From Ancylobacter sp. TS-1 (lineage in GTDB: Bacteria; Pseudomonadota; Alphaproteobacteria; Rhizobiales; Xanthobacteraceae): a stretch of 64,000 bases of DNA. A model generated the notes under the pieces. It worked only from the letters and a program-made list of their open reading frames with translations, did no database searches and was not told the origin of the DNA. Below, in pieces: positions 8,949 through 16,779 of the stretch (within the stretch, counting starts at the first letter, position 1; every line of letters begins with the position of its first letter). A program made the position numbers and the translations under genes. The stretch spans positions 3,646,001-3,710,000 of the forward strand of contig NZ_CP045144.1 of the NCBI RefSeq assembly GCF_009223885.1, given 5' to 3'.

Positions 8949-8993
8949 ACTACGAATCTGGGGGTCAGAGGTTCGAATCCTTTCGGGCGCGCC
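8949..8993 (+). repeat. attachment site: 3' half of tRNA-Arg(ACG), left boundary of element 2
   Basis: These 45 bp are identical to 34300-34344. They correspond to tRNA positions 31-76: anticodon loop CTACGAA (anticodon ACG), variable loop GGGTC, T arm AGAGG/TTCGAAT/CCTTT, acceptor CGGGCGC, discriminator G and CCA. Upstream sequence does not form the 5' half, so this is a fragment, not a tRNA gene. It serves as attR of the left island and attL of the next element. Confidence 0.9.
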
Positions 8994-9059
8994 ACTTTTC
9001 CGATAGCAAAATCAAGCACTTGGCGCGGGAGCGCAAAACTCTCGCGCTTGCCCGCCGTT

Positions 9060-9085
9060 TCCTTTGTCGCCACCGTGTCGCCACC
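9060..9085 (+). repeat. 26-bp subterminal direct repeat, left copy
   Basis: Identical to 34159-34184 in the same orientation. It contains two copies of GTCGCCACC spaced 11 bases apart and lies 67 bp inside the left att repeat. Position near both element ends suggests integrase arm-type or excisionase binding sites; that role is inference. Confidence 0.6.
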
Positions 9086-9212
9086 ACGTGGGAAATCGGC
9101 CGGGATTTGGCGGGAAGAGGCGGGATCTGGCGCCTTTGGATTGCGGGGACATCGCGCCGCCGCCGCCGCTCAAACATCGAAGCTGTGCCAACATCTCTTG
9201 GCGGAGGTGGGC

Positions 9213-9815
9213 ATGGCCAGCCTTTCTGGATGGGGCATCAACTATGCCTGTCGCGGCGCTGCTGCTGCCGAGCGCGCACGAGCGCGCATCCGGTTCCTTG
9301 GATTCACACCGAGGGGGTATCCATTGTGGACAGAAGCTGAAGAGGCGACGCTAAGAGCGACATATCCCGACTACAAGGCAGCGGTGCGAAGGCTCAAGCG
9401 TCGGACCTACTGCGCTTGCCAAGCAAGGGCCCGCCATCTGGACCTTGTGAAGCGGCGCCAGTGCTGGACGGCCGCTGAAGAAACGAGGCTTCGCAGGATG
9501 TTCGGGAGGCTCGGCAAGAGCGAGCTTCTTGCCGCTTTCCCAAGCCGCTCCTGGAGCCAGATCAAAACCAAAGCTCAAAGCCTACGTTTGAAGCGCCCGA
9601 AGGTGCCTACTGCTCCAACTCCATGGCAACCCATTGATGCCATCAAGGCTCGGGCAAGAGAGTTGAATTACACCCTGCCAGATGTCGACCAACTCGCCGG
9701 CTCCAAAACCTACTTCGCGCGAGCAGGATGGACCGGCCGGAGGCAGATCAACTACCGACACGTCGGCCGTGCAGTTGAGGCCCTCGGCGGGCGCCTGGTC
9801 GTTGTGTGGGATTAA
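9213..9815 (+). CDS. Phage-type protein with two Myb/GcrA-like DNA-binding repeats
   Basis: A 200-aa basic protein starting at ATG 9213 after GGCGGAGGTGG. Two related helix-turn-helix repeats open with LWTEAEEATLRATYPDY (about 37-53) and CWTAAEETRLRRMFGRLGK (about 79-97), each followed by a basic recognition region (ARHLDLVKR; AQSLRLKRP). This W-T-x-A-E-E spacing resembles Myb/SANT or GcrA-like domains. The C-terminal part (about 130-200) is unrecognised. It is the first gene inside the element, transcribed away from the boundary. It probably regulates the element or modulates host transcription; this is inference. Confidence 0.65.
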   Translation: MASLSGWGINYACRGAAAAERARARIRFLGFTPRGYPLWTEAEEATLRATYPDYKAAVRRLKRRTYCACQARARHLDLVKRRQCWTAAEETRLRRMFGRLGKSELLAAFPSRSWSQIKTKAQSLRLKRPKVPTAPTPWQPIDAIKARARELNYTLPDVDQLAGSKTYFARAGWTGRRQINYRHVGRAVEALGGRLVVVWD

Positions 9816-9838
9816 CACAGCGGCCAAGTTTAGCAGCC

Positions 9839-9958
9839 CTACTCGTCAAAGCCCCAGAACGTGATGACGGCTATCGCGGCAAGCATGATGACGCCGATCA
9901 GACCGAAGATCATGCTCGGCTGAAAATGGAAGTCGAGGAGGTCGACTATCGGCTGCAT
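9839..9958 (-). CDS. 39-residue single-span membrane protein
   Basis: A very short frame: polar start MQPIVDLLDFHFQPS, one hydrophobic segment (MIFGLIGVIMLAAIAVITF, residues 16-34), and tail WGFDE. The upstream site is weak (ACGGATGGCGTC). Clean topology and its place at the downstream end of the leftward operon, after the HGGxxG gene, support it. Function unknown. Confidence 0.5.
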   Translation of the reverse strand: MQPIVDLLDFHFQPSMIFGLIGVIMLAAIAVITFWGFDE

Positions 9959-10143
9959 GACGCCATCCGTTTGGGGCTCGGTCGCCTAGGTTATGATGGG
10001 CAGGCGCTATCCCCTGCCACTCAGGGCGCGCGGTCTGCCGGTCTTCCGTCCGATATTTAAACGGCTGGGCCGCCGCTCGCGTCCCTTCTTGGAGGCTCCA
10101 GAAACTCCAGCGGCGAGTACGTGAGAGAATACGATTTTTCACG

Positions 10144-10215
10144 CGCACCCCTGCTACGGTTGCTAATCTTGCTACACTTCGGCCTTCGAGCGCCCACTGT
10201 AGCAAAGTGTAGCAG
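10144..10215 (+). repeat. Iteron cluster, left copy
   Basis: CTGCTACGGTTGCTA begins a run of three 9-bp units of core TGCTA (10152, 10161, 10170); the third reads TTGCTACA. Two further units in the opposite orientation (TGTAGCAA, TGTAGCAGG) lie at 10199-10215. The same run occurs inverted at 23180-23211, sharing about 38 positions with few mismatches. No gene overlaps. Candidate origin, replication-protein site or operator. Confidence 0.6.
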
Positions 10216-10218
10216 GCG

Positions 10219-10491
10219 CTATGTTCCAACACCGCCGAGCGCCGCCCGCATGGCCTTCAGGAATCGGCGCGTCTCGATCATGTCCGCGCAGCGCCGTCCG
10301 TGCCGATAGTTGCCGTTCGCCGGCCCGCTCGGCGCTCCCGAGCCTTCCGCCCCACCATGCATCCGGCAGCGGCGCTTACCGTTGACCGCCGGGGACTGGC
10401 AGGGGCTCCCGCTCCTGGTCTTCGCTCCACACCGGGGAGTCAGGTGCAAACGCGAGGGATCGGGCATCGTCCGCATCGGGTTGTCGGTCAT
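10219..10491 (-). CDS. HGGxxG-motif phage hypothetical protein
   Basis: A 90-aa protein starting MTDNPMRTMPDPSRLH, with GGAGGGGGAAGG just upstream. It contains CGAKTRSGSPCQSPAV followed by RCRMHGG, a Cys/His arrangement (CxnC...C.MHGG) seen in small prophage-encoded proteins, then GNYRHGRRCADMIETRRF. The cluster probably binds zinc. It overlaps the end of the next upstream gene by 116 bases in another frame, an arrangement that implies coupled expression. Function unknown; relatives are usually near phage packaging or structural genes. Confidence 0.75.
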   Translation of the reverse strand: MTDNPMRTMPDPSRLHLTPRCGAKTRSGSPCQSPAVNGKRRCRMHGGAEGSGAPSGPANGNYRHGRRCADMIETRRFLKAMRAALGGVGT

Positions 10492-11119
10492 TTTCGGTCC
10501 TTCCCCCTCCCACCCCGTTGTGGGTGACATTTCCGACGACGGCCTGTCCGCCGGCATAAACATGGACATGCTCGACGGTCACTTTCTGTTCGCCCTTGCG
10601 CCGGAGCTTGGCGAGGGCTTCCACCTGGGCGGCGAATGTGCGCGAGAGCTTCACCGCGAGATTGCCGAACGCTTCCTTCTGCGGAGCGGTGTCCGCGCGC
10701 GTGGTGCGCGCCATCATCTCCATGGTGACTGCGTGGGTTGCCGCCATCTGAACCGCAAGCATTGCTTCGACTTCGTTCTCTGGCTGGAGCCCGTCCACGA
10801 CGGCGAGGGCGGCATTCAGTCGGGGAAGGTCAACGCTGCCGTCTGGAGACGTTGCCGACACAAGGCGGTTGATTTCGACGGCAGCGAAGTCAGGGGAGGT
10901 CGTGCCGAAGGCGTTGAGCTTCTGGAAGCACCAGCCGAGATCATCGGAATGGGCAGGCCCAATTTGCCTGTCTCGAAGTTCGCTGCGGAACCTGTCCGCA
11001 CGGTCGAAATAACGCGTCCGGGCTTTGTCCATCGCCTCGCGTTCCCGGCCTTTAGGCTGCCGGGGCTCACTCGCCGCATGACAGGGGGCGCTCTTAGCGG
11101 GTTTCTTGGTCGCAGCCAT
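10376..11119 (-). CDS. Conserved prophage hypothetical protein (HVHVYAGG type)
   Basis: A 247-aa protein with a basic start (MAATKKPAKSAPCHAASEP), a helical middle (about 80-180, QMAATHAVTMEMMART, LAVKLSRTFAAQVEALAKL) and the distinctive KVTVEHVHVYAGGQAVVGNV near 185. Proteins with this signature recur in alphaproteobacterial prophages beside the HGGxxG protein, but no function is established that I can name. It lies 6 bp downstream of the very large virion-like gene in the same operon. Confidence 0.75.
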   Translation of the reverse strand: MAATKKPAKSAPCHAASEPRQPKGREREAMDKARTRYFDRADRFRSELRDRQIGPAHSDDLGWCFQKLNAFGTTSPDFAAVEINRLVSATSPDGSVDLPRLNAALAVVDGLQPENEVEAMLAVQMAATHAVTMEMMARTTRADTAPQKEAFGNLAVKLSRTFAAQVEALAKLRRKGEQKVTVEHVHVYAGGQAVVGNVTHNGVGGGRTENDRQPDADDARSLAFAPDSPVWSEDQEREPLPVPGGQR

Positions 11120-11124
11120 TTGGG

Positions 11125-14100
11125 TCAGTTCCCTTCAGCCCGACTGGAGCGCCCGACCGTGAGATTGAGCGGCTGGCGCTCCTGCTGCCCGTCGTCAATC
11201 GCCGAGATGGTCGAGGCAAAGGCCGCTCTGCGGTAGCGCGCCGCGAACGACGAAATGTCCCTCTCGGTCGGCTTGGGTGGCGCCTTCTGAAGAAGCATGG
11301 CGGCCCGGCCGGGGTTGAGGATCGCGTCGGTAAGGATTTCATCCACCTGCTGGAGACCGGCCCGGCGCATGCGTCCGACAATCTCCGCCCCCAAAGCCAT
11401 CCCGAGCCCGGCTGACATAGAGCCGGTCGCGGCAGTGCCGGCGCCGAAGTTTGCGGCCGGGGCGATAATCAGCGAGGCCCACGAACGCGGCGCGTTGTCC
11501 CGCTGGGCGGCGGCAATGATGTCCTGCGCTGTGTTCGAGCGGCCCGGTAGTTTCGTCGCGGTGATCGAGCGGTTGGCGCGCTGGAGGTCGGCGGCGAGTG
11601 CCTTGAGCATCTTAACTTCCGGCTCTTCAAAGACGATACGAAGTGCCGCCTCGTTCTGCCGCATGAAGGTCTGGAACTGGTCCGACCGCATGCCGGTCTG
11701 ACCCGATGCCGCAACCTCCGTATTCGAAAGGAACCGCTGTGTAAGCCAGTCGGCGAGGCCCTTGCGGAGCCCTTCCCGCGCTTCCGGGTTGTTGGCAGTC
11801 TCGGCTGCGAGCCGGCGCATGGTCTGCACCGGGCTCTGCGTCGAGAAGACTGCCCCAAGCTTCCGGGACACATCTTCCGGCGCCGCGTCGATAAGGCGCC
11901 CGATAGCGTCGGCTCGGAAGGCATCCAGCCGCTGCTTGCGCTCCACCGAGAGACGGGCGACCGCCTCCGCAGCCTGCACCGGGCCTTTCAGCATGCCGTC
12001 GATTTCCGGGAGCGCGCGCAAGGCGTCCTTGTGGGCGGTACGCCAGATAGCGACCTTGGACGGGTTCAACGTGCCGTCCGCACCTTCGGCCATCTTGCGC
12101 AGGCTGGAGATGGCATAATCGCGGATCGCCGCCATGGTCTCGGGAGAGTTGGACGCCTCCTTGAGCGCCCGCATGTTCTCCGCACCCATGGCGCCGCGCC
12201 GGAAGAAGCGTTCCGGCACCACGGCGGTCGGCGTCTTGAACGGTCCCTGAGAGCCGGAGCGTGCCAGCACATCGCCAACGGCGCCGCTGTCATAGGTCTG
12301 CGCCCGCGCCTTGGTGGCGGCACTGGCGGCCCTCAGTCGCTCGTAGGCTCCGGGGTCGACGTTGGGGGTAAGTCCCGGTACTCCCGGATTGCCCTCAGCA
12401 TCTGGAAATCCGCCTCCGAGCGGGCGCGTGCCTCGGCGTGAACCAGGAACTCCGCCCGCTCGCCCGCCGGCATCGGGTCCAGAACCGAGCGCAGTTGCTC
12501 CCCTAGACGCCTGTTCGCGTTGCCATGCATCCCGCCATCCGGTCAGTCGCGATGCGAGGCCATCTTCTTCGCGCATCGCGCCCGAAGCCACGGCCTCCGC
12601 TTCCTGCGCAACCTTGCCGGCCACGGCGCCCTCAAGCGCATTTTCTATGGCCCCGCGAAGCTGCGAAAGACGACGATATACCTGAGACTGCCCGTTTGTC
12701 GAAAGCTCCTCGCGCAATGCGTCCGAAACACGCGAGCGTAGCGCCGTTACCTCCTGAAAGGGCATCACACTCTTGTAGCCCGCCGCTACGTTCAGGATGC
12801 CGCTTTCCTCCCCTGCCACGGGCTTCGCGGACATAGGCATGCGCTGGACGATGGACCGGGCTTCGTCGCGGATGGCGGCCACATCGAGCGCCAGCGTGCC
12901 GTCAGGGTCCACCAGCCCCCACAACTCACGCTCGCGGGTTTTCGCTGCCCCGCGCGCGCTGTCCAGTTGCTGGCGGATCGTGGCCCCGTATCCCTCCGGG
13001 GTGCCGGCGCCACCAAGCCCCGCCGTGCGCTCGCGTGCCGTCGCCGTCGCCGTGTCCAGCACTTCGCCGGTCACGCGCTCGATCTCGGCGAGGTTCTGGC
13101 GGAGTACGTTCACCACGGCTTCCGGAGATCCTGTCGTCTGCAAGCTCTGCATGGCGCCGACGCGGGCCGTATTCTGGTCCGCGCGACGCTGCTGGAACGG
13201 AATAGGGTTGCTGGTCTCAAGCGTGCGCTCCAGAGCGCCGAGCCCCATATCGCCGGTCTGCTGGAACGTGGTCGGGCGCGAGCCGGGCACGAGTTCGGAA
13301 GGCGTCGCCAGTGTCTCGCGAGCGGCCATCGGGTCGGTCGCCGCGTCCCGGAGGGCCGTCGCAGCCAGGCGTTCGCGGCCGGCCTCGGAAAGCGGGGCGA
13401 GATATTCCCGGCCAGCCCCCGCGCCAGCGCGGGCGAGCGAGGGAGCGGAGGCGCCAGCCGCCGCCAGACCGCCACCGATAAGCCCTCCGGTCATTTCCGC
13501 AATGGGGCGCAGCGGCTCGGGGGCCGCTTGTCCAGCAGCCGACGCGCCCGCGCCGGAGGCCCCGCCAATAACTGTGTTCGCCACGAAGTCGCCGGGCGAG
13601 CGCGACGAGCCCACAAGCGCCTCAAGATAGGGGTTCACGGCCCTGCCGGCGGCTTGCGCCGCACCCCGCACGGCAAGCTCGGGGGCCACCATATAGCCGG
13701 CGCCCTGACCAAATCCGCGCGCGACCTTCTCGCCCGCCGACACCGCATCCACGTTCGCGGGATCGGGGACGCCTAGATAACGCTCTGCCACCCGCCCGAG
13801 CGAGCGTGCCGAACTGGCCTCGATCTGCGGGATATCGGCGCCGGTGAGGGCGTTGACGCCCCGCGTGGCGAGGTTGACCGCGCCGATTGGAAGATCCACC
13901 ACAGCGCCAATCGTGCCGTAGAGGGCTTCATTCAGGCCAGCAGCGGCGTTCATCCCGATGCCACCGCCTTCACCACGCGCGCGGCGCGAGGCGCGAGCCA
14001 TGCCCGCCTCCATCTCCGGCGCCGGCTGCTGCCCCTCGAACTGATCGAAGGCGGCGCCAACGTCAGGAGCGTCGGGAGCGTCCAGCACGAAGCCCGGCGG

Positions 14101-14187
14101 CAAGCCTCCACCAGAGGAAGCCGCCGCCGGGCCGTTGCCGGAAGCCGGGGTATCGAGCACGAAGCCGGGGGGAAGCTGGTTGCTCAT
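11125..14187 (-). CDS. Large internal-virion / ejection-like protein with LPPGFVLD repeats
   Basis: A 1020-aa protein starting MSNQLPPGFVLD. The LPPGFVLD motif occurs twice within the first 40 residues (followed by TP and AP), a pattern I associate with phage-encoded large virion or DNA-transfer proteins. Then follow a small-residue-rich hydrophobic stretch (about 75-260, many Gly/Ala, including GGLIGGGLAAAG) and a long helical region with several Arg/Ala-rich segments. Its start overlaps the stop of the preceding gene (TGATG). The size and pairing with the 459-aa gene suggest proteins ejected with DNA in podophage-type particles. No peptidoglycan hydrolase motif is apparent. Confidence 0.6.
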   Translation of the reverse strand: MSNQLPPGFVLDTPASGNGPAAASSGGGLPPGFVLDAPDAPDVGAAFDQFEGQQPAPEMEAGMARASRRARGEGGGIGMNAAAGLNEALYGTIGAVVDLPIGAVNLATRGVNALTGADIPQIEASSARSLGRVAERYLGVPDPANVDAVSAGEKVARGFGQGAGYMVAPELAVRGAAQAAGRAVNPYLEALVGSSRSPGDFVANTVIGGASGAGASAAGQAAPEPLRPIAEMTGGLIGGGLAAAGASAPSLARAGAGAGREYLAPLSEAGRERLAATALRDAATDPMAARETLATPSELVPGSRPTTFQQTGDMGLGALERTLETSNPIPFQQRRADQNTARVGAMQSLQTTGSPEAVVNVLRQNLAEIERVTGEVLDTATATARERTAGLGGAGTPEGYGATIRQQLDSARGAAKTRERELWGLVDPDGTLALDVAAIRDEARSIVQRMPMSAKPVAGEESGILNVAAGYKSVMPFQEVTALRSRVSDALREELSTNGQSQVYRRLSQLRGAIENALEGAVAGKVAQEAEAVASGAMREEDGLASRLTGWRDAWQREQASRGATALGSGPDAGGRAGGVPGSRRGTRPLGGGFPDAEGNPGVPGLTPNVDPGAYERLRAASAATKARAQTYDSGAVGDVLARSGSQGPFKTPTAVVPERFFRRGAMGAENMRALKEASNSPETMAAIRDYAISSLRKMAEGADGTLNPSKVAIWRTAHKDALRALPEIDGMLKGPVQAAEAVARLSVERKQRLDAFRADAIGRLIDAAPEDVSRKLGAVFSTQSPVQTMRRLAAETANNPEAREGLRKGLADWLTQRFLSNTEVAASGQTGMRSDQFQTFMRQNEAALRIVFEEPEVKMLKALAADLQRANRSITATKLPGRSNTAQDIIAAAQRDNAPRSWASLIIAPAANFGAGTAATGSMSAGLGMALGAEIVGRMRRAGLQQVDEILTDAILNPGRAAMLLQKAPPKPTERDISSFAARYRRAAFASTISAIDDGQQERQPLNLTVGRSSRAEGN

Positions 14188-15566
14188 CACATCGGGCTCC
14201 AAGCGCCGCCACGGAAAATCATCCGTTCGCCGGTTTGCGGATTGGTTGCCGTCGCGCCTTCGGTAACGCCGCCGCCCCCGCCGCCACCTGTCTGCCCACG
14301 GCCAGCTCCGCCCCGGCCCGGCGAGATGCCGAGTTCGGCGAGCGGAACACCAATGGCGGCCTCAATCTGGTCCGGCGCGTAACCGGCCTTGGTGTAGTAG
14401 TCCGCGAGCTTCCTCGCCGCGCGCTCGGCAACTGCCTTCTGGCGCGTAAGGTTGGCGGTGATCGAGGTAGGCGACATGCCGGGGTTGATGTCTGCCTTTT
14501 CAAACTCGCCCTTCTCGGTCGCCGTGAGCGCAGAGCCGAACAGTCGATTCCGGACAAGGTTCTTCTGGCCCTGATAGTCCTGCCACCACTGAGCCTGCTT
14601 CCCCGTGTCGGAGCCGGCATCGGAGAAGGTTCGGCCCCACCAGTTGTTCGCGTCGCCGAGCCACGGCTGGCCGCCGTAGGAGTCCTGAAAGCCCCCGCTG
14701 ATGCGGTTCAGGTCGGCATATGCGCTGCCGGCCTCGCCAAGCGTGTTGACCGTGTTCTGCGGCAAGGCCCGCCCGGCGGGAATCTCCCCCGTGAGGAGAT
14801 AGCGGTTGTAGCCGGGCGCATCGGGGGTGAAGCCCGCTGCCTCTGCCGCCGAGCGCCTGGCCTTGAGCGCGGCGGCCGGATCGCTGGGGGCGCCCGGAAT
14901 GGGTTCCATGCCGCCATCTGCCGTGGCGCGGTATCCCGCCGGAATGCGGCCTTCACGAAAGGCTCGCTCCTGGAGGGAGAGGGAACGTCCGCGATAGGAG
15001 GCATCAGCTTCGCGCGCAAGGCGCCGCTCCTCCTGATCGGCAGCGAATTTGCGTTCCTGAAAATCGCGGTCAGATTGGTCTTGCTGGCGCCGGTAATCCA
15101 TCTCGCCGCCCGGCATAATCATCTGCGCGAAACGGCGCCCCTCCGGCGTCATCAACAGTCGCTCCATAGCCTCGCGGGGAATGCGGGGTGGCTGCGGCGG
15201 GGCACCGAGATTGCCGATGGTACGGGCAGGGATTGCGCCGGCACTGGCCGGCGGCGATGCCTCGTTGAGCGCTGCAAGCGAGCGTCGGCCGGCTTCGGCC
15301 TCCGGGGACGGGCCAACCGGGGGCTGCAAGGCCATCGAGCCGCCCGGTGTCGGCTGCTGCGAAGCCCCTGTACCCAGCAACCGCTCCACGAAAGACGGCT
15401 GCCGGGGAGCTTCCCCGTAAATGCTGTCTAGGTAGGGACGGAATGCGTCGGCCTGCTGGCGCTGGTCCAGATACTCGCTTGCCCCGTTCGCGAAGCCGGA
15501 CAGGAAGCCGCCTCCCGATGCCGGGATATTCGGGCGGCGTGTGGTTAGCTCGGCAATCGTGACCAT
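14187..15566 (-). CDS. Putative phage DNA-ejection / virion-associated protein
   Basis: A 459-aa protein. The N terminus (SGGGFLSGFANGASEYLDQRQ) resembles the amphipathic Gly-rich heads of podophage ejection proteins. The middle is a long charged helix (MDYRRQQDQSDRDFQERKF onwards, about 150-190), probably a coiled coil. The end is Gly-rich (GRGGAGRGQTGGGGGGG) and closes with TNPQTGERMIFRGGAWSPM, a tail motif found at the ends of phage structural proteins. Start ATG 15566 overlaps the stop of the ribbon-helix-helix gene (TGATG); the next gene starts at its own stop. Assignment as an ejection-type protein is by layout and composition, not by a firm domain. Confidence 0.6.
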   Translation of the reverse strand: MVTIAELTTRRPNIPASGGGFLSGFANGASEYLDQRQQADAFRPYLDSIYGEAPRQPSFVERLLGTGASQQPTPGGSMALQPPVGPSPEAEAGRRSLAALNEASPPASAGAIPARTIGNLGAPPQPPRIPREAMERLLMTPEGRRFAQMIMPGGEMDYRRQQDQSDRDFQERKFAADQEERRLAREADASYRGRSLSLQERAFREGRIPAGYRATADGGMEPIPGAPSDPAAALKARRSAAEAAGFTPDAPGYNRYLLTGEIPAGRALPQNTVNTLGEAGSAYADLNRISGGFQDSYGGQPWLGDANNWWGRTFSDAGSDTGKQAQWWQDYQGQKNLVRNRLFGSALTATEKGEFEKADINPGMSPTSITANLTRQKAVAERAARKLADYYTKAGYAPDQIEAAIGVPLAELGISPGRGGAGRGQTGGGGGGGVTEGATATNPQTGERMIFRGGAWSPM

Positions 15567-15730
15567 CAGTGCGGCCTCCCGGAATGCGCTTCACGCTCCT
15601 GCCTCATTCCTGCTTCCATGGCTTGGCGAATGACTTCGCTGAGCGGAAAGCCCGTTTCCCGCGCCTTCTGCGCGAACACGGCGTGCATCCGGTTGGGGAT
15701 GCGCAGGTTGATCTTGCTGTCCAATCGCAT
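15566..15730 (-). CDS. Small ribbon-helix-helix (Arc-like) DNA-binding protein
   Basis: A 54-aa protein starting MRLDSKINLRIPNRMHAVF. A short beta strand (SKINLRIP) is followed by two helices (MHAVFAQKARETG; PLSEVIRQAMEAGMRQ), the Arc/MetJ layout. GAGGCGGCA precedes the ATG at 15730. It heads the structural gene block and is a candidate autoregulator. The tandem CTGAGTGATA repeats 340 bp upstream are a possible, untested, target. Confidence 0.75.
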   Translation of the reverse strand: MRLDSKINLRIPNRMHAVFAQKARETGFPLSEVIRQAMEAGMRQEREAHSGRPH

Positions 15731-15743
15731 TGCCGCCTCCCGC

Positions 15744-15989
15744 TCAGTGCACCCGATCCGGTTCGCTGTCGGCGCCCGCATCGTCCGGCTCGGCCGCGCC
15801 CGGCTGGAGAGTTGCAGCGGCGGCGGCGATGATGGCGGCGGCCCGCTCGTTCAGGTGATTGAAGGCCGCATCCGCGCCGCCGAACAGGTACACCTCGTAA
15901 GCGAAGGCGTGCCGGATCATTTCCTCAGGACCGCTGGCCGTCTTGGTCGCAGCGCCAAGACAAACGGCCCGAAACTCCATGTTGTCCAT
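15744..15989 (-). CDS. Hypothetical protein
   Basis: An 81-aa acidic protein: MDNMEFRAVCLGAATKT, then FAYEVYLFGGADAAFNHLNERAAAII, an Ala-rich helix, and an acidic end (AEPDDAGADSEPD). No family recognised. It lies 13 bp ahead of the ribbon-helix-helix gene on the same strand and is the first gene after the intergenic repeats at 16073. Confidence 0.55.
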   Translation of the reverse strand: MDNMEFRAVCLGAATKTASGPEEMIRHAFAYEVYLFGGADAAFNHLNERAAAIIAAAAATLQPGAAEPDDAGADSEPDRVH

Positions 15990-16072
15990 TTCGAAAAAAT
16001 CCCCGCATCGCTAAATCGATCAAAGGTAGTCTACACGAGATGGTCATGTATCACAATTAAGGCACTTATACC

Positions 16073-16092
16073 CTGAGTGATACTGAGTGATA
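16073..16092 (+). repeat. Two tandem CTGAGTGATA repeats upstream of the structural block
   Basis: Perfect 10-bp units at 16073-16082 and 16083-16092. The reverse complement of the unit appears at 34210-34219 and 34271-34280 in front of the integrase gene, the first with a degenerate second unit next to it. The surrounding 16000-16110 is AT-rich and gene-free. Candidate operator for a regulator shared between structural block and integrase. Confidence 0.6.
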
Positions 16093-16113
16093 TCTAGAGA
16101 CACATCTATCAAT

Positions 16114-16596
16114 TTACTCGACGCGTGCCCGCGCAATGCACTTATCGATAGCCATCGCTTGCCGGGCTTGGTGCTCGCGATGACATTCACCGGGGTGCAG
16201 CCATGTGAAGACGCCGGCCCGCCCGGTCATGAACGGCAGAAGGGGCTTGTTCGCGTCGGGCTGCCCACACACCGCGCAGGTGCCGGGCGCACTCGGCTTC
16301 GCCAAGCGAGGGTCGTTGGCGAGCGTGGCGCGCAGGATCGACAGCGACACCGGCTTGGCTTCCTCGCGGGAGAGGCCCCGCCGCATGCCGGCCGCTACGG
16401 CAGCCTCATAGAGCAAGGCGATATCCCCGGCGGGGATCGAGGCGGGCGCAGTGCTGGCCGGGGGATCTACGGTCTCCCCGTGTCGGCTACCGGAGAGGAC
16501 GTGCAGCGCGGGAACCGCCGGTCGCGAGGGGGAAGGAGCGACCGGCGCGTCGTCCTTGTCGTTGGCCGCCCTCATCTTGAAATCTTGCCATGCCAT
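16114..16596 (-). CDS. Hypothetical protein with a putative C-terminal zinc-binding motif
   Basis: A 160-aa protein. The N-terminal 50 residues are Pro/Ser-rich and probably disordered. A helical middle (ALLYEAAVAAGMRRGLSREEA) follows. The C-terminal part has CAVCGQPD (about 114-121) and WLHPGECHREHQ (about 138-149), which could coordinate zinc. GAGAGGG lies upstream of ATG 16596. It is downstream of the primase-helicase in the leftward operon, after a 183-bp gap. Function unknown. Confidence 0.65.
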   Translation of the reverse strand: MAWQDFKMRAANDKDDAPVAPSPSRPAVPALHVLSGSRHGETVDPPASTAPASIPAGDIALLYEAAVAAGMRRGLSREEAKPVSLSILRATLANDPRLAKPSAPGTCAVCGQPDANKPLLPFMTGRAGVFTWLHPGECHREHQARQAMAIDKCIARARVE

Positions 16597-16779
16597 ATCG
16601 AAGCCCTCTCGGCTTTAGGCCCCCGAGGAAGCGCGCCAGCATGGCGCGGCACTTCCCAGGCGGCGGGCATCTGCGAAATCTTCACTGGGCCTGCCAGCGC
16701 CGCTGCTACGCTTGCCGGGCGCCACGGTTCGAACGTGAGTCGCGGCAATGCAGCGGTGGGCAGGGATCGAGCACGGCAG

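Noticed and set aside
8870..9073. Minus-strand ORF containing ARPKGFEPLTPRFV
   Set aside because: It is the antisense of the tRNA-Arg 3' fragment; the same false peptide appears at 34278-34484 over the second copy.
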